Source of the DNA: Schleiferiaceae bacterium | GTDB lineage: Bacteria; Bacteroidota; Bacteroidia; Flavobacteriales; Schleiferiaceae | DNA: 15,824 nt | Reading direction: 5' to 3' | NCBI GenBank assembly: GCA_022424815.1 | Contig: JAKMGS010000032.1 | Location: 1-15,824, forward strand | Part shown: piece after piece, positions 1 to 5,664 of the stretch | Layout: every line of letters starts with the position of its first letter | How positions within the stretch are numbered: the stretch's first letter is position 1 | Position numbers and translations under genes: made by a program | Notes under the pieces: generated by a model | The model's database searches: none | Seen by the model: only the letters and a program-made list of their open reading frames with translations | Told to the model about the DNA's origin: nothing

Positions 1-6
1 CTCCAT

Positions 7-510
7 ATGTTTAAGACATCTATCTTTTTTATAGTTGGTTCAGTATTACTCTTAACAACAAGTTCTTGTGCTGAAAAAAAGGCAAGTAATCCGGGCAATG
101 AATTATCCACACAAAGTGAAATAGTTCCTCCGGCTTTGATTCCTGATAAAATTGTATTAGGTGAAGTGATATTAATCGCCGATGGTTATAAGGCTTCGTG
201 TGCCTTTATGGAGGGCTATGGTTATGAAAGAACTCGTGGAAAAATGATTGTAGAGATATATAATTGGAATTTATCGGACAATGTAAAATACACAGATACA
301 GATACATACGGTCTAGGCACATTGGTAGCTTCTGGTGAATTTGAGTTTACTGAGGATAATTTTGAAGATGGAATAGCTGATAAGATTGTATTTAAAATTA
401 ACGCAGAAGACAAAAACCTACCGAAAACCTATTTATCAGCCAAATTTACATTTACCCCAGAAGGAACTGATCAAGCAATTGTCGGTGGCTCTAGCTATGA
501 AACCTTATAA
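7..510 (+). CDS. Putative lipoprotein of unknown function
   Basis: A 167-residue protein with a lipoprotein signal: basic start MFK, hydrophobic stretch at about residues 5-16, and lipobox TSSC with the lipidated cysteine at residue 21. The next residues, AEKKAS, are polar and charged, as expected for a flexible tether. The mature part is short, acidic and rich in alternating polar/hydrophobic residues, which suggests a small beta-rich domain; it has only one more cysteine (about residue 66). I recognise no family or catalytic motif. The start at position 7 puts the signal peptide exactly at the N-terminus. The frame stays open to the window edge, so a longer form cannot be excluded, but the signal peptide argues against it. 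It is convergent with the next gene. It is probably anchored in the outer or inner membrane facing the periplasm or the surface. Confidence 0.75.
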   Translation: MFKTSIFFIVGSVLLLTTSSCAEKKASNPGNELSTQSEIVPPALIPDKIVLGEVILIADGYKASCAFMEGYGYERTRGKMIVEIYNWNLSDNVKYTDTDTYGLGTLVASGEFEFTEDNFEDGIADKIVFKINAEDKNLPKTYLSAKFTFTPEGTDQAIVGGSSYETL

Positions 511-645
511 GGTGGCGTTCTAACACAAATCACTTACTTGAGGTGAATATTGACCGAAATCTTTTTCTACTTTGTTAAATATTATTGAAACGACTCAGGA
601 ATTTGATCAGTTAATGACATAGATGCAACCTAGTATACTTTTGTG

Positions 646-1482
646 TCATTGCTTATAATTGGGGTCATGATCATTCATGATTTGATCAGCGAGTCCGTGA
701 AGATCAGTATTAAAACCTGTTTGATAAGAATTGGTCCCTAAATCAATTTGATAAATACCTTTCATCCACATCAATGTGCCCGCTTCAACAGTGATTTGAC
801 CCTGATGTCCCTTAGCATCAGTAAAAAGCGAGGTAGCGTGTGGCCCAAAATAGTTGATGCTATCTAACAGCTGTCCATCCGTTTTTAAGTTGTATAAATT
901 TAGAGCCGCCCATCCAGTAGGAATGGTAAAAATGCTTGTATTAGGAAACTGAGTTCTTAACGAGTCCACTACGGTCTTATGTATGATGGTATTAACCATA
1001 TAGTCGTAGAATAACTCAATTGAGTTGAATCCATAGTATTGAGCAGTATCGTTCCAGTTTGCTGGGAAGTCTATTGGTGGAATTGAAATGAATACTTTCA
1101 TATCTGGATTTTGCTGTAATCCGTAGGTAATCCATTCACTGAATCCTTCGGTTCTGTTGCTTGGAGAAGATCCAGAAGTCATACCGAAGTATTCAATTCC
1201 CCCCGCGTCAAAGGCTGCTTTAATTTCTTGGTGAGCTGCACTGGTAGAATCATTCCAGAAACTTATGGCCCATCCATTTTCTCCTCCACGGAAAACAAGC
1301 GTGCTATTGTGCTCCGTATATCCAGCGTCAGCAGCAACATCATCTAAATGGTTGGCATAAGGTTTGAAAAAACTATTTCCAATAAGCAACATGCGGTGGC
1401 CATTGTTCTGTCCGTTCGAATCGCTTTTTGAACATGAATAAAATAAGATCGGAAAAAAAAGAAGGAGAGTATATCGTTTCAT
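646..1482 (-). CDS. SGNH-hydrolase-like lipoprotein
   Basis: A 278-residue protein with a lipoprotein signal (MKRY start, hydrophobic residues 5-15, lipobox FYSC, cysteine 17) followed by a short polar linker. The globular part opens with MLLIGNSFF, a typical block I of SGNH/GDSL-type folds, with Ser37 as candidate nucleophile. Near the C-terminus TDAKGHQG holds Asp222 and His226, a candidate Asp/His pair. The order Ser, then a late Asp-His, fits an SGNH hydrolase acting on ester groups of carbohydrates or lipids, but the usual block III Gly-x-Asn motif is not obvious, so activity is uncertain. An 87-base gap separates it from the end of the upstream CAP gene on the same strand, so co-transcription is possible. 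The substrate cannot be read from the sequence. Confidence 0.7.
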   Translation of the reverse strand: MKRYTLLLFFPILFYSCSKSDSNGQNNGHRMLLIGNSFFKPYANHLDDVAADAGYTEHNSTLVFRGGENGWAISFWNDSTSAAHQEIKAAFDAGGIEYFGMTSGSSPSNRTEGFSEWITYGLQQNPDMKVFISIPPIDFPANWNDTAQYYGFNSIELFYDYMVNTIIHKTVVDSLRTQFPNTSIFTIPTGWAALNLYNLKTDGQLLDSINYFGPHATSLFTDAKGHQGQITVEAGTLMWMKGIYQIDLGTNSYQTGFNTDLHGLADQIMNDHDPNYKQ

Positions 1483-1569
1483 AATATCTAAGTTATTGAA
1501 AATAAGGCTATTAAATTAAATAAGTTTTGATGATATCTTAAGGATACTTTCCAATCGTTCTGTGATGAT

Positions 1570-2448
1570 TTATAATTGTAAGGAAAACCCTATAGAAGAA
1601 CTCGAGCTTATCTTTAGGGGTGAATAAATGTCTAAGTATTGGAAAATCTGGATTTTCCATGTTTCGGGACCAATGCACAAGCCAATACTTGCAGATGGGT
1701 TTATTGTAAAATCTTTTGATTCAAAAGCTGAGTGGTACGAAGCTCCAGCGCTCATAACCAACCATTCCTTAGTGATCGAGGTTAATTCGATATTAATTTT
1801 TTGTAGTGGACCAGAAAGAGTTGAATCGGCAAGCATTGTTGAATACTGCGTTAATTGACTAGCCCTTATTGAAAGTCCCGAGATATTCTCTTTATTAGAA
1901 TTAAAAGCATTTGAACCAATCATTAATTCTCCACCAGGCCCAATTTGTCTTTCATCAAACCCTGTACTTATATTGTTTAACCCTGCCGGATAAGATGCGT
2001 AAAATCCCATTTTAATTATTGTCCCTTTTGCGCTCGTGCTCTTTGGTTTGGTATTCTTGAATTCAGCTATGATTCTGTTTTTATCATTAATGGTTTTATT
2101 AAGACGAGCTATCTCATCCTTAAGTGATTGTCGTTCATTAGTCGACGTTTTACCAATATCTTTTTTTGAACCGGTATTGGTACCTTGAGTCGTAAATATT
2201 GTGATGCCATCGCCAGTTGAATCTCTTTTGGGAGAGGGTAACTGGTCACGAATTAGGGAGGAGCTAAGTCTTATATTTTCGTACCATTGGAAATTTTGGG
2301 TACCATAAATTCTACCATCATGAAAATACGTTCCGGCACCCATTTGTTTTCCCTTTGTTGAAAGAATATTGGAACGATGGCCTGAAGAATTCATCCATTG
2401 ATCAATTAGTTTTGTGGCAATATCAAGGTAAGAATCATTGGCGCTCAC
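1570..2448 (-). CDS. C-terminal part of CAP-domain protein, downstream of an in-frame amber codon
   Basis: This frame directly continues the preceding 145-codon segment; the two are separated only by a TAG at 2449-2451. The first codon after the stop is GTG, so re-initiation is possible, but no ribosome site is visible. The first 60 residues complete the CAP (SCP/PR-1) domain and include the second signature WMNSSGHRSNIL with its conserved histidine, then GAGTYF and GTQNFQ strands. About residues 105-135 (RQSLKDEIARLNKTINDKN) form a heptad-like coiled coil. The last 150 residues alternate polar and hydrophobic residues in short strands and end in SIGFSLQL, which resembles an outer-membrane beta-barrel or a porin-like tail. 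I infer that the intact parent was a secreted or envelope-bound CAP protein of about 438 residues. It is probably a pseudogene half unless the stop is an error or is read through. Confidence 0.6.
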   Translation of the reverse strand: MSANDSYLDIATKLIDQWMNSSGHRSNILSTKGKQMGAGTYFHDGRIYGTQNFQWYENIRLSSSLIRDQLPSPKRDSTGDGITIFTTQGTNTGSKKDIGKTSTNERQSLKDEIARLNKTINDKNRIIAEFKNTKPKSTSAKGTIIKMGFYASYPAGLNNISTGFDERQIGPGGELMIGSNAFNSNKENISGLSIRASQLTQYSTMLADSTLSGPLQKINIELTSITKEWLVMSAGASYHSAFESKDFTINPSASIGLCIGPETWKIQIFQYLDIYSPLKISSSSSIGFSLQL

Positions 2449-2886
2449 CTAGTGATAAGCTATATTTTCAGCTAGATAAGGATTAGATATGCCTGCCAGC
2501 ATTGCTCGATCCGATGTTGATTTCCGTGAATTATCAAGATTATTAGAATGTGAAAAGAAGTTATGCGTTGCCATTTTTAATGAATGATTGTAGGCCGCAG
2601 TTTCTAGACCTCTATGATAAGGAAGTGGGTAAACCCCATATTTAACTCGTTGCTCATTTGTTAAATAGAAAACGGCAGCATTTAGGAGTAAATAATCAGG
2701 GTCAGTTGGTGAGAATTTATCATGAAAACGTGGGTGTTGTCTGAACGTATCATATCTCCATTTCGAATAATCTTCAGAGCTCCATACATATTGAGCATGG
2801 ACTGTAAAAGCCGAGAAAAACAATAGGACTGAAAACGTCCATCTAAGCTTTTGTAATTTTTTAGCGATAGGATGATTGGTACTCAT
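2449..2886 (-). CDS. N-terminal part of CAP (SCP/PR-1) domain protein, ended by in-frame amber codon
   Basis: A 145-residue segment with a signal peptide (basic region up to about residue 15, hydrophobic core WTFSVLLFFSAF, cleavage after VHA at about 31). The CAP domain starts near residue 70 with LTNEQRVKYGVYPLPYHRGL, followed by AAYNHSLKMATHNFFSHSNN (first conserved CAP histidine) and AENIAYH (conserved Glu). It then stops at TAG 2449-2451, in the middle of the domain. The missing half, including the WMNSSGHR signature, follows in the same frame without any other change. As it stands the segment lacks half of the CAP fold and is unlikely to be stable. A CAG-to-TAG change (Gln to stop) would be the simplest origin. 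The start at 2886 places the signal peptide after an 11-residue basic leader. Confidence 0.6.
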   Translation of the reverse strand: MSTNHPIAKKLQKLRWTFSVLLFFSAFTVHAQYVWSSEDYSKWRYDTFRQHPRFHDKFSPTDPDYLLLNAAVFYLTNEQRVKYGVYPLPYHRGLETAAYNHSLKMATHNFFSHSNNLDNSRKSTSDRAMLAGISNPYLAENIAYH

Positions 2887-3154
2887 AATGCTTAAATTAA
2901 CGTTTGTATATATGTCAATAGTTTAAAATATTTGACTAACGATCATTTAATAACGTTCTCTTACTAAATCTTTAAGTCCACAATGAGCATTAAAAAAGTG
3001 ATATCCGGCAGAGTGCCCTGAATAAATGCCATTTGTGAAAATCTAAATTATAGAAAAAACAACGCTAACCCTTTTGCTAATGGGCAATTAATAGCATTTG
3101 TTGAATACAAGTAGTTTTAAGTATATTACAGATTGTAACACTTAAACATACACA

Positions 3155-3523
3155 ATGTCACGAAAAGTAAAAATCCGCAATTTTCCAGTGAAGCTTAAGA
3201 AGAATGATATTGCAGAAATTCTTGAAGCCAAATATTCCTCAGTTGGATACCAAGTAACCAAAAGAACGTTAAGCGTGAAGGTTAGAATGAGTGCTTTTAT
3301 TGCTGCACGTGTTCAACCCGTGGGTAATTGGGTAGATAATGATGTCAATATCTATGTACAAGGCTATACCCCAAATATTGGTGCAAGGATTATAGAGAGA
3401 ATGCTTCTCTTTCTTCCGTGGATTTATATGTTTTTACAACGTCGTAAATTTGTCACTGAAATTACAGAATACTTAAGGTCTGATGAGTTCATTAATGATG
3501 CTCGCAGACATGTTGGAAGTTAA
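3155..3523 (+). CDS. Small hypothetical protein with one hydrophobic segment
   Basis: A 122-residue basic protein that I do not recognise. The N-terminal half (KVKIRNFPVKLKKNDIAEIL, then TKRTLSVKVRMSAFIAARV) looks like an alpha/beta domain. Residues about 82-93 (ERMLLFLPWIYMFLQRR) are strongly hydrophobic and flanked by charges, so a short membrane-associated or in-plane helix is likely. The C-terminus (TEITEYLRSDEFINDARRHV) looks like an amphipathic helix. There is no signal peptide. It is divergent from the CAP gene across a 268-base AT-rich gap. A 9-bp hairpin follows its stop before the VanY-like gene on the same strand, so the two could share a transcript. Its coding quality is supported by clean alpha/beta periodicity and a start directly preceded by AT-rich DNA, typical of the phylum. 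Confidence 0.6.
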   Translation: MSRKVKIRNFPVKLKKNDIAEILEAKYSSVGYQVTKRTLSVKVRMSAFIAARVQPVGNWVDNDVNIYVQGYTPNIGARIIERMLLFLPWIYMFLQRRKFVTEITEYLRSDEFINDARRHVGS

Positions 3524-3531
3524 AAAATGAA

Positions 3532-3554
3532 CCCTTAACCATGAAGGTTAGGGG
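3532..3554 (+). other. Hairpin between the 122-residue orphan and the VanY-like gene
   Basis: CCCTTAACC at 3532-3540 and GGTTAGGGG at 3546-3554 can form a 9-bp stem (one G-U pair) with a 5-nt loop. It lies nine bases after the stop of the upstream gene and 14 bases before the next ATG. No T-run follows on the + strand, so it is not a classical intrinsic terminator in that direction. On the - strand it is followed by ATTTTTT after a few bases, but no - strand gene ends here. It may instead be an mRNA-stability or translation-control element. Confidence 0.45.
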
Positions 3555-3568
3555 ACTGTTCTTACCCA

Positions 3569-4282
3569 ATGAAGTGGTTGTATAGCATTCTATTATGCTT
3601 AGTTATTTTTGGTTGTAGTCAGGAAGAGAATTGTTGTCCTCCTGCTGAGTTCCTGGTAGGGCAAATGGTTTCCAATGAAAAAGATTTTGTATCTGTTGAT
3701 TCTCTATATGGAAGGAATTCAATCCTTTTAGATTCTCAAGTGTATAAGGCTTTTGTGTTAATGGCCGACTCTGCAAAAAAATCAGGTATTGATCTTTACA
3801 TCCTATCAGGGTACAGGTCTTTTTACTCTCAGAAAAGTATTTGGGAACGAAAATGGGAGAAGAATTCAGGTACCATGGATGATTCGAAAAATGCCAATCA
3901 CATACTTAGATATAGCTCTATGCCAGGCATCTCCCGTCATCATTGGGGGACTGATCTGGATCTGAACAGTCTAAACAGTGAATATTTTCAGTCGGGTGAG
4001 GGAGCCAAAGTATATCAATGGTTGAATGCTAATGCAAATCATTTCGGATTCTTTCAACCATATACAACAAAGGATAAAGGCAGAACCGGATTTGAAACCG
4101 AAGAATGGCATTGGTCTTATTATCCTTTATCTCAGGGCTACTTAGATTGTTACTTACAGAATGACAGTATTGAAGATCTTATTACTGGATTTAACGGCGC
4201 CCAATTTTATAGAATCTTTGACATCAAAAAGAGATATGTGCAAGGAATTGAAATGGATACAATAGAAGAAAGCATTCAATAG
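3569..4282 (+). CDS. VanY-like D-alanyl-D-alanine carboxypeptidase lipoprotein (peptidase M15B)
   Basis: A 237-residue protein with lipobox IFGC (cysteine 16) followed by SQEENCC. The Q-E-E after the cysteine resembles the acidic lipoprotein export signals reported in Bacteroidota, so surface exposure is possible (inference). The M15 zinc site is visible: SGYRSFYSQ (about 80-88, substrate-binding arginine region), SRHHWGTDLD with His124 and Asp131, and EEWHW with Glu179 as catalytic base and His181 as third zinc ligand. The family removes the terminal D-Ala from peptidoglycan stem peptides; here it would remodel the wall rather than give vancomycin resistance, because no van genes are nearby. 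Length is normal for the family, with a C-terminal extension of about 40 residues after the catalytic core (IEDLITGFNG onwards) that I cannot assign. Confidence 0.88.
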   Translation: MKWLYSILLCLVIFGCSQEENCCPPAEFLVGQMVSNEKDFVSVDSLYGRNSILLDSQVYKAFVLMADSAKKSGIDLYILSGYRSFYSQKSIWERKWEKNSGTMDDSKNANHILRYSSMPGISRHHWGTDLDLNSLNSEYFQSGEGAKVYQWLNANANHFGFFQPYTTKDKGRTGFETEEWHWSYYPLSQGYLDCYLQNDSIEDLITGFNGAQFYRIFDIKKRYVQGIEMDTIEESIQ

Positions 4283-4299
4283 CTTTCTGGTCAATCGTG

Positions 4300-4467
4300 T
4301 TAATTTGATTTCAGTCCCTTCTCTTCCTCTTTTGACAACCTTACAATATCAATACCTCTTTCGGCATCTGTTGTGGCGATTAATCTATTCTTGATGGTCG
4401 CGTTATCAGCATCATGGTACAGTGATTTGTAAAGTGCAATTGCTCCTGTAACTATTAGGGCGGTCAT
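4300..4467 (-). CDS. Possible small ORF (55 aa), perhaps the tail of a decayed gene
   Basis: A minus-strand reading frame from ATG 4467-4465 to TAA 4302-4300. It starts with a hydrophobic stretch (MTALIVTGAIALYKSL) and continues with a charged, helix-like tail (DAERGIDIVRLSKEEEKGL), a composition that looks protein-like rather than random. Just upstream, another frame reads IDRHGPGNDFHIGRKKV and ends in a TGA that overlaps this ATG (ATGA), right after a run of seven A's. One extra A there would join the two into a single longer peptide. In that case this is the 3' end of a frameshifted gene; further upstream both frames meet stops. I recognise no family, and a start by chance is possible. It lies in the gap between the VanY-like and SH3b-like genes, and the other frames of this gap show nothing better. 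Confidence 0.3.
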   Translation of the reverse strand: MTALIVTGAIALYKSLYHDADNATIKNRLIATTDAERGIDIVRLSKEEEKGLKSN

Positions 4468-4578
4468 ACTTTTTTTCGTCCAATATGAAAATCATTTCCA
4501 GGACCATGGCGATCTATTTGTTACTATGGGAAGAATAATCTCTTCCGCTTGTATATCTCTAGCAATGTGTTAAACCGA

Positions 4579-5511
4579 TCAATAGTTAGAAATGTAGTAG
4601 GAATCATCTTCGAACCATATTTCATCCCCATACCAGTTAGCTTCAGAAGAAGGATTTTGTCTGTTCAAATAGACTTTGTTTTTTCTATTGATGCTGATAT
4701 CAAAATTTTCACCAGGAAAATCCATTTCCCAATGTATTTGAGCGTCTCCATTTCCGTCTAGATACATAATTAAAATCTTTTGATCATAACTATGAACACT
4801 CCGTAATACTACAAATAGATCTCTTTGTCTATCTCCATCACAGTCTCTCTCAGAAAGTCCATACTTACGTGAAACGACTGTTTTGAATGAACTTTCATCA
4901 TTTCCTTCTGGTATGATCCATTCGCCTAAATAGTTCATTTGAATAAAGTACTCGACTAATTTGTGTCTGTAAGAAGAGGTAATATAAGAGTTGTCATCAA
5001 ATATCTGCTGTAGTTGCTGTGTTTTGAGTGAATCAGCGACCCACGGAATTCCACAACTCGCAGTTGCCATCCAGCCAGTATATGGGTTCGGCTTGTCTTC
5101 TGATCCCCAGCCATAAACCGGATGAAGTACGTTCACTTTTCTCCAGGTAAAATTGGAATTATAAATAGGTTCTTCTTCCGTATCATATATAAAGCGTGAA
5201 CCAGTGGAAAAACTTCCGATTTTGTAGGCATCATCATCTGGGTATTCACGCAGATTTAGCGCGCTTACAAATATTTGCTGTTCACCCTCGCGTTTTCTAA
5301 ACGGGTCTTCTTCTGGCCAGAAGAAATAAACCCCTAAAATTATTCCCGTAATGACAAGGATACCGGCACCGACTACACCCAAAATACCGAGGACGTAGAA
5401 AATCGGATTTATTGACTTTTTGTTCTTCGGCTCCATGGGTTTATTAATATCATTCGCGGATGAGCCTGTGTTTCCCTCTGAATTTACTGAGTGATCTTTT
5501 TGAGTGTTCAT
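4579..5511 (-). CDS. Single-pass membrane protein with SH3b-like region and Asp-rich loops
   Basis: A 310-residue protein. I chose ATG 5511-5509 (MNTQKDHSVN) over a TTG start eight codons upstream. Residues 1-34 are polar and basic, residues 36-64 form one transmembrane helix (FYVLGILGVVGAGILVITGI), then WPEEDPFRKREGE, so the C-terminal domain is probably periplasmic. Residues about 79-155 (VSALNLREYP, KIGSFSTGS, YTGWMATASCG) look like a bacterial SH3 domain, which in other proteins binds cell wall or peptides. Residues 223-231 (DCDGDRQRD) and 252-256 (DGNGD) resemble the Asp-rich calcium loops of FG-GAP/VCBS repeats; the flanking LFVVL and IHWEMDF are beta strands. No catalytic motif is seen. 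It lies downstream of the protease gene on the same strand, separated by about 150 bases with its own promoter-like element. Confidence 0.75.
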   Translation of the reverse strand: MNTQKDHSVNSEGNTGSSANDINKPMEPKNKKSINPIFYVLGILGVVGAGILVITGIILGVYFFWPEEDPFRKREGEQQIFVSALNLREYPDDDAYKIGSFSTGSRFIYDTEEEPIYNSNFTWRKVNVLHPVYGWGSEDKPNPYTGWMATASCGIPWVADSLKTQQLQQIFDDNSYITSSYRHKLVEYFIQMNYLGEWIIPEGNDESSFKTVVSRKYGLSERDCDGDRQRDLFVVLRSVHSYDQKILIMYLDGNGDAQIHWEMDFPGENFDISINRKNKVYLNRQNPSSEANWYGDEIWFEDDSYYISNY

Positions 5512-5565
5512 TAGAGTATTATGGTTTAAAGGCAAATTACAAAAATATTCCTACGAAATACTCTA
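5512..5565. repeat. 9-bp inverted repeat next to the start codon of the SH3b-like gene
   Basis: TAGAGTATT at 5512-5520 and AATACTCTA at 5557-5565 are perfect reverse complements, separated by 36 bp. One arm touches the ATG of the minus-strand gene (5511). A candidate -7 element (TATTTTTG, 5547-5540) lies between the arms. It could be an operator bound by a dimer, or, if transcription starts further upstream, an RNA stem that hides the start codon. Confidence 0.4.
5540..5547 (-). promoter_or_regulatory. Candidate Bacteroidota -7 promoter element for the SH3b-like gene
   Basis: On the minus strand this reads TATTTTTG, an exact match to the TAnnTTTG -7 consensus of Bacteroidota housekeeping promoters. 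It lies about 30 bases upstream of the ATG at 5511. A clear -33 TTG at the usual spacing is not seen, so this is a weak call in AT-rich DNA. Confidence 0.3.
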
Positions 5566-5664
5566 CGTGATGAGCCGGAGGAAATGGAATAAAACTCTAT
5601 TTAAACTGAAGTAAATCAGGCTCCTGTATGCTGGATGATTTATAGCCGCTGTTTAATTAAAAAG

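Noticed and set aside
502..513. 12-base palindrome ACCTTATAAGGT over the first gene's stop codon
   Set aside because: No loop and no T-run; a 12-base palindrome in AT-rich DNA is easily a chance event.
613..650. 7-bp inverted repeat AATGACA/TGTCATT at the end of the SGNH-like lipoprotein gene
   Set aside because: Short stem with a 24-base loop and no T-run; too weak to call a terminator.
4549..4761. 70-codon + strand open frame
   Set aside because: Mostly antisense to the 3' end of the SH3b-like gene, with no domain features.
5533..5535. TTG as the start of the SH3b-like gene
   Set aside because: An ATG eight codons downstream gives a normal start; the extra residues add nothing recognisable.
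5512..5664. AT-rich palindromic stretch TTAATTAAAAAGTTAATTA near the protease stop as a terminator
   Set aside because: The stem is only A-T pairs and overlaps the stop codon; no stable structure is expected.
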